The translations under genes were made by a program, and so were the position numbers. From an uncultured Chlamydiae bacterium (lineage in GTDB: Bacteria > Chlamydiota > Chlamydiia > Chlamydiales > SM23-39), in assembly GCA_903893545.1 (NCBI GenBank), contig CAITMJ010000021.1, forward strand, positions 62,001-126,000: a stretch of DNA of 64,000 nucleotides, in the 5' to 3' direction. Shown piece after piece: positions 57,043 to 64,000 of the stretch (position 1 is its first letter; each line of letters opens with the position of its first letter). The notes beneath the pieces are model-generated. The model saw nothing but the letters and a program-made list of their open reading frames with translations. It had not been told where the DNA came from and did no database searches.

Positions 57043-58962
57043 ATGAAGATCAAGATCCAGGGCAAACATATCGACTTTCCGGAACCGGTGACCGCGAGAG
57101 AAGCGGCTGAAAAAATTCATTTGACAGCGCCGGACCAAGCCGTTGCCGTCAGTATCAATGGAGAGTTAAAGGACCTCAGCACTCCTTTGAATAATGAAGA
57201 CGATGTTCAATTCTGGAACTTCGACGACCCCCTTGGAAAAGAAGTTTTTTGGCACACCTCTGCTCACGTTCTAGCCCAAGCGATCCTCCGCCTATGGCCT
57301 GCCGCCCAACCGACAATTGGCCCCCCTATCGAAAACGGCTTCTACTATGACTTTGGCAATCTGACGATCTCCGATGAGGATTTTGAAAAAATTGAAAAAG
57401 AAGTCGAGGCAATTCTCACAGAAAATTTCAAGACAAAGCGAATTGAGTTTCCTAGCAAAGAAACAGCCAAACAAACTTTTTTGCATAACCCTTATAAATG
57501 TGAATTAATCGATAGCTTCGAAGGGAAAATTTCCGCTTACCAGCAGGGAGAGTTCGTCGATCTTTGTCGCGGCCCTCACATGGCAGCTTTAGGGAAGATC
57601 AAGGCCTTTAAAATCCTTAAAACCTCCGGCGCTTACTGGAAAGGGGACTCCAATCGCGAAATGCTTACCCGAATCTATGCTATTTCCTTTCCAGACCGAA
57701 AGCGGCTCAAAGACTATCTTCTAATCTTAGAAGAGGCAAAAAAAAGAGACCATAAGCTCCTAGGCGCTGCGCTCGATCTCTATTCCTTCAAGGAAGAAGC
57801 CCCAGGAATGCCTTTTATCCATCCTCGAGGCCTAATCATCTGGAATAGACTTCTTGACTTTTTGCGAGAATGTTTAGGCCAAGCTGGCTATGTCGAGATC
57901 AAAACCCCAACAATGATGAGTAAAGCCCTATGGGAGCGCTCAGGCCACTGGTTTCATTACAAAGAAAATATGTATACCTGCTGCATTGAAGATCGCGAGT
58001 TTGCGATCAAGCCGATGAACTGTCCTGGCTGCATGCTCTACTATAAATCCACGACACACAGCTACCGAGAACTGCCTTTACGGATTGCCGAAATTGGCCA
58101 CGTCCATCGCTTTGAGGCATCTGGCGCTCTCAACGGCCTATTTCGCGTTCGGAGCTTTCACCAAGACGATGCTCACCTTTTCATGAGGCCTGATCAAATC
58201 CGCGATGAAATTGGCAATATCCTCCGCCTTGCTGATAAAATTTATATGACCTTTGGGCTTCCTTATCGCCTGGAACTATCCACCCGCCCTGAAAAATCGA
58301 AAACAATTGGCACTGACGAAGAGTGGGAAAATGCGACAAGCGGCCTCAAAAATGCCCTTGACGATTGGGGCCATTCTTATCGCATTAACGAAGGCGATGG
58401 AGCTTTCTACGGCCCAAAAATCGATATTCACCTTCGGGATGCGATTGGCCGCCATTGGCAATGCGGAACTGTCCAACTCGATATGTCACTGCCGCAAAAA
58501 TTCGAACTCGAATATGTCGATAGCGACGGCTCGCATAAACGACCAATTATGCTCCACCGAGCTTTATTTGGTTCCTTGGAACGACTTTTTGGCATTCTCG
58601 TCGAACATTTCACCGGAAAATTCCCGTTTTGGCTCAGTCCCTACCAAGTGCGAATCATGACAGTCGCAGATCGGCACATTCCGTATGCTGAAGAGCTTGC
58701 GCAAAAAATACGCGCAAAACACTTGATCTGCGATGTCGACGATACAAGTGAATCTGTCGGCAAAAAAGTTCGCAATGCGCAACTTTTGAAATATAATTAC
58801 ATGCTGACGATTGGAGACAAAGAAGTCGAAAATAAAACTGCTGCTCTTCGCACTCGCGATAATGTTGTGCACGGCGAGATTGACATTTCTGATTTTCTTG
58901 TTAAAGTCGAAAAAGAAAGAGCGACTAGAGATTTATTGTCGCCTTACTCCACAGCTCCTTGA
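57043..58962 (+). CDS. thrS: threonyl-tRNA synthetase
   Basis: Charges tRNA-Thr. The 639 residues comprise an N-terminal TGS domain (about 1-60), an editing domain with HTSAHVLAQAI near residue 72, and the class II catalytic core. The core has motif 2 RIAEIGHVHRFEASGALNGLFRVRSFHQDDAH, zinc-binding NCPGCM near residue 327, and motif 3 MLHRALFGSLERLFGIL. The C-terminal anticodon-binding domain runs from about 530. The length is normal. An AAGGACAGG ribosome-binding site precedes the ATG. A ParA gene follows after 21 bp, the order I recall for CT581-CT583. Confidence 0.97.
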   Translation: MKIKIQGKHIDFPEPVTAREAAEKIHLTAPDQAVAVSINGELKDLSTPLNNEDDVQFWNFDDPLGKEVFWHTSAHVLAQAILRLWPAAQPTIGPPIENGFYYDFGNLTISDEDFEKIEKEVEAILTENFKTKRIEFPSKETAKQTFLHNPYKCELIDSFEGKISAYQQGEFVDLCRGPHMAALGKIKAFKILKTSGAYWKGDSNREMLTRIYAISFPDRKRLKDYLLILEEAKKRDHKLLGAALDLYSFKEEAPGMPFIHPRGLIIWNRLLDFLRECLGQAGYVEIKTPTMMSKALWERSGHWFHYKENMYTCCIEDREFAIKPMNCPGCMLYYKSTTHSYRELPLRIAEIGHVHRFEASGALNGLFRVRSFHQDDAHLFMRPDQIRDEIGNILRLADKIYMTFGLPYRLELSTRPEKSKTIGTDEEWENATSGLKNALDDWGHSYRINEGDGAFYGPKIDIHLRDAIGRHWQCGTVQLDMSLPQKFELEYVDSDGSHKRPIMLHRALFGSLERLFGILVEHFTGKFPFWLSPYQVRIMTVADRHIPYAEELAQKIRAKHLICDVDDTSESVGKKVRNAQLLKYNYMLTIGDKEVENKTAALRTRDNVVHGEIDISDFLVKVEKERATRDLLSPYSTAP

Positions 58963-58983
58963 AGCAAAAAAGAAGGGGAAACG

Positions 58984-59736
58984 ATGACCATTATTTGCGT
59001 GACTAGTTTTAAAGGCGGCACCGCTAAAACATCGACGTTGCTCCATTTGGGATCAGCATTTTGTAAATTTCACAAAAAAAAAGTTCTTCTCATTGATTTT
59101 GATGCGCAGGCCAACTTAACAACAGGCCTCGGATTCGATCCAGATGAGCAAGATAGCATGGCTCCTGTCTTGCAAGGAGAGAAAAACATCTCCGAAGTCA
59201 TTTTAAACACCTGCATTCCGAATATGGATATCATTCCTGCGGACACCTGGCTAGAGCGAGTCGAAGTTTCAGGCGCGCTCGCTGCTGATCGCTATTCGCA
59301 CGAACGGTTGAAAGAAATTTTGCGCCATCTCGATTATGATTTTATTTTAATCGATACGCCACCATCTCTTTGCTGGCTTACAGAATCTGCTCTTATCGCA
59401 TCTAATTATTCTCTTGTGTGCGCAACACCTGAATTTTATAGTGTCAAGGGCCTCCAGCGTTTATCTCTTTTTATCAATAATATTTCAGAAAGACACGGCA
59501 CAAAAGTTCTCGGCGTCGCTCTTTCTTTTTGGAACCAGCGCGGCAAGAGCAATGATGCATTTTTAAGTGTGATTGAACAAACATTTCCAGGAAAACTCTT
59601 GAACGCAAAAGTCAGACGCGATATCGCAGTATCTGAGGCAACCATTTATGGCAAACCGATTTTCGATACAGCGCCAAAGAGTCGAGCATCCCTTGACTAC
59701 ATGGACCTCACGCAAGAAATTTTAAAAAGGACGTAG
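58984..59736 (+). CDS. ParA/MinD-family ATPase (chlamydial plasmid pGP5-D-like)
   Basis: A 250-residue P-loop ATPase. The deviant Walker A is KGGTAKTST (residues 10-18), followed by VLLIDFDAQANLTTGLG (Walker A' / switch I), FILIDTPPSLCWL (Walker B) and a C-terminal KSRASLDYMDL. ParA proteins partition replicons by ATP-dependent DNA or nucleoid binding. In chlamydiae a chromosomal copy sits beside thrS and is related to plasmid pGP5-D, which as I recall also influences gene expression. The pGP6-D-like gene follows after 3 bp; no ParB is present in this neighbourhood. Confidence 0.9.
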   Translation: MTIICVTSFKGGTAKTSTLLHLGSAFCKFHKKKVLLIDFDAQANLTTGLGFDPDEQDSMAPVLQGEKNISEVILNTCIPNMDIIPADTWLERVEVSGALAADRYSHERLKEILRHLDYDFILIDTPPSLCWLTESALIASNYSLVCATPEFYSVKGLQRLSLFINNISERHGTKVLGVALSFWNQRGKSNDAFLSVIEQTFPGKLLNAKVRRDIAVSEATIYGKPIFDTAPKSRASLDYMDLTQEILKRT

Positions 59737-59739
59737 CGT

Positions 59740-60486
59740 ATGTCAAAATTCAATGATCTGCTCAATTTGCGATTCAAGTCTAAAGAGTCTCAACAACCCA
59801 AAGTGACAGCGCTCGTCGAGCGATCAACAAATGGGGATCTTTCCAGCTTTTCCGGAGTGTTTCGCATTTCAGCTCTAAACGACAAAGAAAAAGCCGATCT
59901 TGAATACATTTTAAAAAGCTTTCGATCGAGCGATACCTATGATGTCGATGTCGATCTCAAAGCTCTTACAGCAATTACTTCTGAAGTAAAAGCAATTACC
60001 AATCAAGCTGCGATTCTTCACGGCGAGAGAATCAAACGCGCACAAGAAATTTTGAAAAATTACAAAGATGGCGCATTTACCGCCTGGCTCTTTGCCATCT
60101 ACGGCAACCGCCAAACCCCTTACAACTTTTTGCAGTATTACGAATTTTACACTGCGATGCCGCAACCTCTGCATCCAAAAATCGACCAGATGCCAAGACA
60201 GGCCGTATATAGCCTAGCATCGCGCCAAGGGGATCAGGAAAAAAAAGAAGCCATTGTGCGCAATTACAATGGTCAGCCAAAGCAAGAACTCCTCCAACTC
60301 ATCCGCCTTGAATTTCCTCTCGCAGAAGAAGACAAACGACATCCTAATTTTGCAGCCCATGCGCTCAGCTTTTTAAAAAGAGCCCGCGAAATGATGAAAA
60401 ACTCTCTTTGCGTCCCCTCTGAAGAGGAAAAAAAGCATCTGAAAAGCATCCTAGCTCAACTCAATGCTTTGCTTGAGAAAAGATAA
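59740..60486 (+). CDS. pGP6-D-like protein (CT583 family)
   Basis: A 248-residue soluble protein with no membrane segment. It resembles the chlamydial plasmid protein pGP6-D and its chromosomal relative: LSSFSGVFRISALNDKEKADLEYIL near residue 35, followed by a mostly helical body with AAILHGERIKRAQEILKNYKDGAFTAWLFAIYGNRQTPYNFLQYYEFYTAMP and a basic C-terminal half. The biochemical function is not established. The close spacing after the ParA gene, as on chlamydial plasmids (pGP5-D/pGP6-D), suggests a partition or DNA-binding partner, replacing a classical ParB; this is inference. Confidence 0.8.
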   Translation: MSKFNDLLNLRFKSKESQQPKVTALVERSTNGDLSSFSGVFRISALNDKEKADLEYILKSFRSSDTYDVDVDLKALTAITSEVKAITNQAAILHGERIKRAQEILKNYKDGAFTAWLFAIYGNRQTPYNFLQYYEFYTAMPQPLHPKIDQMPRQAVYSLASRQGDQEKKEAIVRNYNGQPKQELLQLIRLEFPLAEEDKRHPNFAAHALSFLKRAREMMKNSLCVPSEEEKKHLKSILAQLNALLEKR

Positions 60487-60489
60487 AGA

Positions 60490-61908
60490 ATGACTCATTG
60501 TACGCGCCATGAAGAATACATAAGTCCCTTCTCGGCGCGTTATTCTAGTCCTGAAATGTCCTCTCTTTTCTCTGCTCGCGCAAAAGCCATTCTTTTTCGC
60601 AAGCTTTGGGTTTCTTTGGCAAAAGCCCAAAAAAAACTTGGCCTTCCCATCTCTGATCCTCAAATCAATGAGATGCAAGCAGCTGTTAACGATATTGATT
60701 TCGAAAAAATCAACGAGTATGAAAAAAAATTGCGTCACGATGTCATGGCCCACATCCATGCCTTTGGAGACGCTTGCCCAATGGCAAGGTCGATTATCCA
60801 CCTTGGAGCTACCTCTTCTTACGTTACAGATAATGCAGACCTCATTCAGCTCAAAGAAGGTCTGTCTCTCCTCTTTCAAAAGCTTTTACATGTCGTAAAA
60901 AAGCTTTCTGATTTAGCAGAAAAGCATGCCCACGATCCTTGCCTTAGTTATACACATTTTCAACCAGCGCAACCGACGACGATTGGCAAGCGAATTTGTT
61001 TATGGCTCCAAGACTTTCTTCTCGATGCTCATGAATGGCATCGCCTAATAGAGGATCTTCCTTTTTTAGGCGCTAAAGGAGCTACCGGAACACAAGCGTC
61101 CTTTTTTGCCCTCTTTGAAAAAGATCATGAAAAAGTAAAAAAGCTCGAGAGCAACATCGCCACTGAATTTGGGTTTACTAGAATTTTACCCATTTCAGGT
61201 CAAACATACACGCGGAAGCTCGATATACACGTTTTAAACGCTCTAGAATCCTTTGCGGCAAGTGCTCATAAGTTTGCTGTCGATATACGCCTTTTATCAC
61301 ATGAAGGAGAATTTTTAGAGCCTTTTGGCGAAGATCAAGTGGGCTCTTCCGCAATGCCTTACAAACGCAATCCGATCTATTGCGAACGGATCTGCGGCCT
61401 TGCTCGTTTTGCAATCTCACTCTCGCAAAACCCATCTTATACAGCTGCTACGCAGTGGCTCGAAAGAAGCCTCGATGATTCCTCAAACCGCCGTTTTTCC
61501 ATTCCTGAATCTTTTTTAACCATTGATGCCATCCTCAACTTAATGCTGCATGTACTCACTTCCCCGCAAATTCAACCGGAAAGATCCCTTTCACACCTCA
61601 CGCAAAACCTACCGCAGCTTTGCATGGAAAACATCTTGATGGAATCGGTCAAACGTGGGGCAGATAGACAAAAAATCCACGAACTCTTGCGAAAAATCAC
61701 GGCCCATTCATTTGAGTCTTTAATCAGCTCGATTGAAAAAGAAAAAGCCTTCTCTCTTTCCCGTAAAGACATTGAAAAGATCGCCGATCCAAAACAGCTC
61801 ATCGGCAGGGCCGTAGAACAGGTCCATTCTTTCTTAAAAGAGGATGTTCATCCATTTTTACAGAAACATCCGCCAACTAAAGTCGCAATAGCGCCGATTG
61901 AGCTGTAA
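60490..61908 (+). CDS. purB: adenylosuccinate lyase
   Basis: A fumarase/aspartase superfamily enzyme that splits adenylosuccinate (and SAICAR) to release fumarate. The 472 residues have RHDVMAHIHAFGDACP near residue 80, HLGATSSYVTDNADL, the catalytic-His block TH(F)QPAQPTTIGKR near residue 158, and the superfamily signature VGSSAMPYKRNPI near residue 290. The sequence type, with FLGAKGATGTQASF, resembles eukaryotic ADSL. No purA or other purine gene is nearby, so it may serve only IMP to AMP conversion. The 3' end overlaps dapA by 32 bp. Confidence 0.93.
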   Translation: MTHCTRHEEYISPFSARYSSPEMSSLFSARAKAILFRKLWVSLAKAQKKLGLPISDPQINEMQAAVNDIDFEKINEYEKKLRHDVMAHIHAFGDACPMARSIIHLGATSSYVTDNADLIQLKEGLSLLFQKLLHVVKKLSDLAEKHAHDPCLSYTHFQPAQPTTIGKRICLWLQDFLLDAHEWHRLIEDLPFLGAKGATGTQASFFALFEKDHEKVKKLESNIATEFGFTRILPISGQTYTRKLDIHVLNALESFAASAHKFAVDIRLLSHEGEFLEPFGEDQVGSSAMPYKRNPIYCERICGLARFAISLSQNPSYTAATQWLERSLDDSSNRRFSIPESFLTIDAILNLMLHVLTSPQIQPERSLSHLTQNLPQLCMENILMESVKRGADRQKIHELLRKITAHSFESLISSIEKEKAFSLSRKDIEKIADPKQLIGRAVEQVHSFLKEDVHPFLQKHPPTKVAIAPIEL

Positions 61909-62776
61909 TCAAGCTCATTTTCCATAGAATTTTTTGAAGCGCGCTTTGCGTTTCTCTTGTAGGCATTTGCAGCGGAGAGCGAAAGATCGGCTTACATCGC
62001 TTAAGCTGAGAGACAAGATATTTCACACATTGAGGGTTAGTCTCGATGAAATTTCCGTGACATAGAGGCAGATACCGCTCAAATAAACTTTTAGCCTTTG
62101 GATCTTTAGAAAGAGCTAGATGAACTGCCTGACTCCAGCCTCTTGGAATCACATTGCCAATCACCGAAATAACCCCTTTACCACCCTTTTCAATCACCGC
62201 ATGCGTTAAATCATCATCTCCAGAAAGAATTGGTAGCTCCGCAAAAAGATCCTGAATCAGCTCGAAATCCCTCCCAGAATCTTTCAGAGCAACGACTTTG
62301 TCAATCTTTACTAGTTCGCACAAAGACTCTCTTGTAAAGCGAAATACAGCCCTTCCCGGATTGTGATAGGCAATGATCGGAAATCCTACTTTGGCGACTT
62401 GCCGAAAATGTTCCAGGCATCCTTTTTGAGAAGGTTTATTGTAATAGGGAGTAACGACAAGACAACCGGAAGCTCCTAACTTGGAGGCATCTTCTGTAAG
62501 GCGAATCGTTTCTCGAGTATCAGGTGTGCCAGTTCCGACAATGATTGGAATGCGTCCTGCTGACGCTTTCACGCAAATTTCAGCGACCCGTTTTCTTTCT
62601 ATTCGACTTAAAGAACACGCCTCTCCAGTAGTTCCAGAACAGACGATCCCGTCTGTTTTTTCAGCGATGTGCCATTCAACTAACGATTCCAATGATTTGC
62701 GATCGATCCGACCATTGGAAGTAAATGGCGTAACTAAAGCGACGATCGAACCATAAGAGGAATTTCGGCAGAGCAT
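61877..62776 (-). CDS. dapA: 4-hydroxy-tetrahydrodipicolinate synthase
   Basis: Condenses pyruvate with aspartate semialdehyde in the lysine/diaminopimelate pathway. The 299 residues fold as a TIM barrel with GSIVALVTPF at the start, GTTGEACSLS (residues 48-57), Y137 in IIAYHNPGR and the Schiff-base K165 in VVALKDSGRD. The pyruvate-contact segment reads YHNPGRAV rather than the usual YNVPGR[TS], a mild deviation within the family. Diaminopimelate supply fits the murJ and mreC genes here. The last 32 bp lie within purB, which lengthens the C-terminus slightly. Confidence 0.92.
   Translation of the reverse strand: MLCRNSSYGSIVALVTPFTSNGRIDRKSLESLVEWHIAEKTDGIVCSGTTGEACSLSRIERKRVAEICVKASAGRIPIIVGTGTPDTRETIRLTEDASKLGASGCLVVTPYYNKPSQKGCLEHFRQVAKVGFPIIAYHNPGRAVFRFTRESLCELVKIDKVVALKDSGRDFELIQDLFAELPILSGDDDLTHAVIEKGGKGVISVIGNVIPRGWSQAVHLALSKDPKAKSLFERYLPLCHGNFIETNPQCVKYLVSQLKRCKPIFRSPLQMPTRETQSALQKILWKMSLITAQSALLRL
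61899..61920 (+). terminator. weak candidate terminator at the purB stop
   Basis: TGAGCT (61899-61904), 7-base loop, AGCTCA (61912-61917), then TTTT. A 6-bp stem only. It overlaps the purB stop codon and the convergent dapA end. Confidence 0.33.
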
Positions 62777-62812
62777 AATACCGCCAAATTTTGACCTTTA
62801 AAGAATTATTCT

Positions 62813-63184
62813 TCAAGAGCTCTTAGAAAACTTGTCTTCTGCGGCAATCTCCATCAACATCTGATGACAGGATTTCGCCATTTGCCAAAACTGAAGAGTC
62901 TGCTGTCTTAGCGTTTGCTGATACCCTCGTTCACAAGGGACCTCTTGAATAAGAGTAACGACTTCATTCTCTAACCTGTAGGACGTCTTGTGAGGCCGAA
63001 ATGTCATTCCCTCTCGCGCCTGCACATATTTTCGAAGAGAGGGCGGAACCTCCGTTCCTGAACGATAAAGCGCCACCGACAAGAGAAATATTTGCTTGCC
63101 CATATCAAAGTCAATTTTAATTTGACTCTTCAAAGGAAAGCTCATCAATCTAATTAACTTTAATTCCAGTTCGTCGAATGTCAT
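62813..63184 (-). CDS. protein of unknown function
   Basis: I do not recognise this 123-residue protein. It is soluble and probably mixed alpha/beta: a charged N-terminus (FDELELKLIRLMSFPL), IKIDFDMGKQIFLLSVALYRS, VPPSLRKYVQAREG, and a helical C-terminal half rich in Gln (RGYQQTLRQQTLQFWQMAKSCHQMLME). The size, acidic start and helical end are compatible with a secretion chaperone, but no motif proves it. It sits 30 bp downstream of the Rsm22-like gene and 36 bp upstream of dapA on the same strand, so the three may be co-transcribed. Confidence 0.6.
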   Translation of the reverse strand: MTFDELELKLIRLMSFPLKSQIKIDFDMGKQIFLLSVALYRSGTEVPPSLRKYVQAREGMTFRPHKTSYRLENEVVTLIQEVPCERGYQQTLRQQTLQFWQMAKSCHQMLMEIAAEDKFSKSS

Positions 63185-63214
63185 AATTCAGTAATTATAC
63201 ATAATTAGAAGATA

Positions 63215-64000
63215 TTAATCAATTAACAAGGATCCCCATTCAAGATCTCTGGCAATTCGATAATTTTCTTTATCGCTTTTAGTGACCGTTATTTCTTTTA
63301 ATACGCCTTCATTTGCGCAAAGAGGAATGCGCACATATCCAGAGCCTTTTTGAGGAGAGCGAACAACCCTTCCCCTTGCTGACGACAAATCGAAATTTGA
63401 TTTTGCATAGATAATGTAAGAAAATTTTTCATCTTCGTAGCCAAGAGACCCTTCCTTTAATTGTCGGTGTAACCGGGTTCGTTCTACCCGTGCAGAGAAA
63501 TGGCACCAATCATTCGAAGGCATCGGGCACGCATATTGATGGGGGCATGGAGCAATGATCTGGGCCCCTTTTTGTAGAACATAGTCTCGAAAGAAACGAA
63601 TCCGCTCAAATCCTTTGGGCGTACCCGGTTCTATAATAGCTACTATAGGAATGTTTTTTTCAAAAAGGCGATCGAGAAGAGAAGAGCTTCTCTCTCGATT
63701 TAGTTCTGCAAAGACGTAAGAAAGAACAGCTAAATCAGCGCCTTCTACGGGCCACTTTTCTTCCAGAGAAGCCTGATGCCACTGGGCTTTTTGCAACACA
63801 GGACTATTGACGCTGAGCTTTTTACCAATCTCAATCGCCATTGCCTCTCTTTCAATCAAGTGAAGTTCCGATAACCCCTCAAAAACTTCCAAGGCCGCCC
63901 AAGAAGCTGTGCCAGGCCCTGCACCGAGATCTAAAAATGAGCCACATCGAAATTGAGGAAGCCTTTCTCGAAGAGCTTGAAAAACTCTCACATTTGCGGC
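63215..64000 (-). CDS. Rsm22-like rRNA methyltransferase family protein, 5' end cut by window edge
   Basis: The frame is open to the right edge, so the N-terminus is missing; the GTG at 63991 is probably an internal Val. The visible ~260 residues contain the SAM-binding SFLDLGAGPGTASWA and LHLIERE, followed by LAVLSYVFAELN. The diagnostic Rsm22 block is PCPHQYACPMPSNDWCHFSARVERTRLHRQLKEGSLGYEDEKFSYI, whose cysteines could hold a metal or iron-sulfur cluster. Mitochondrial Rsm22/METTL17 associates with the small ribosomal subunit during assembly. A similar role is inferred for the bacterial family. Confidence 0.82.
   Translation of the reverse strand, partial: AANVRVFQALRERLPQFRCGSFLDLGAGPGTASWAALEVFEGLSELHLIEREAMAIEIGKKLSVNSPVLQKAQWHQASLEEKWPVEGADLAVLSYVFAELNRERSSSLLDRLFEKNIPIVAIIEPGTPKGFERIRFFRDYVLQKGAQIIAPCPHQYACPMPSNDWCHFSARVERTRLHRQLKEGSLGYEDEKFSYIIYAKSNFDLSSARGRVVRSPQKGSGYVRIPLCANEGVLKEITVTKSDKENYRIARDLEWGSLLID

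Overview
The window is a dense, almost gap-free bacterial chromosome segment from a member of the Chlamydiales outside the genus Chlamydia. The evidence is: paralogues of the chlamydial major outer membrane protein (MOMP); a topoisomerase I with a C-terminal SWIB domain; a double-length ThyX; tandem TyrP-type amino-acid permeases; the neighbourhood thrS - ParA ATPase - pGP6-D-like protein; and a RecC/RecB/LplT-like group, which from memory match C. trachomatis neighbourhoods CT581-583 and CT637-643. PutA, a Kdo-hydroxylase-like enzyme, a NamZ-like muramidase, CoiA and several MOMP-like proteins suggest an environmental chlamydia. A Waddlia-like organism is my best guess from base composition and MOMP paralogy; neither was computed.

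Layout. 1-7 kb: peroxiredoxin (cut by the left edge), metallo-beta-lactamase fold hydrolase, tRNA-Arg, an outer membrane protein, a glycosyltransferase-like gene and the trkA-trkH-methyltransferase operon. 7-14 kb: groESL, NamZ-like muramidase and putA. 14-20 kb: uvrD/pcrA, a GT9 glycosyltransferase, rpoN, a kdoO-like gene and a membrane protein with HExxH. 20-29 kb: topA-SWIB and an envelope-polysaccharide group (GT9, mannose-1-phosphate guanylyltransferase, ABC exporter, epimerase, GT4). 28-36 kb: a five-gene leftward run thyX-tyrP-tyrP-uvrB-methyltransferase-like, then hemB. 36-43 kb: tyrB-mreC-mutY, tRNA-Ala, rpoD, coiA and rpsT. 43-52 kb: recC-recB-recD and an LplT-like transporter. 52-57 kb: cytochrome b5-like protein, porin, two tandem MOMP-like genes and murJ. 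57-64 kb: thrS, parA, the pGP6-D-like gene, purB, dapA, an unknown gene and an Rsm22-like gene cut by the right edge. No intergenic gap exceeds 300 bases.

The most striking unexplained structure is a 19-bp palindrome, ATGTAAAGC-N-GCTTTACAT, present seven times and always at a gene boundary. Because ATG-TAA lies at the 5' end of both strands, it supplies the last Met codon and the stop codon of five genes. At two convergent junctions (methyltransferase/groEL and hemB/mutY) a single copy terminates both reading frames. The other copies sit after putA, beside tRNA-Ala/rpoD and in three divergent intergenic regions. Eight further convergent pairs overlap at their 3' ends by 4-32 bp, so transcription and translation termination are unusually compressed here.

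Limits: all calls come from reading the sequence and recalled family motifs. No similarity search, structure prediction or base-composition calculation was run.
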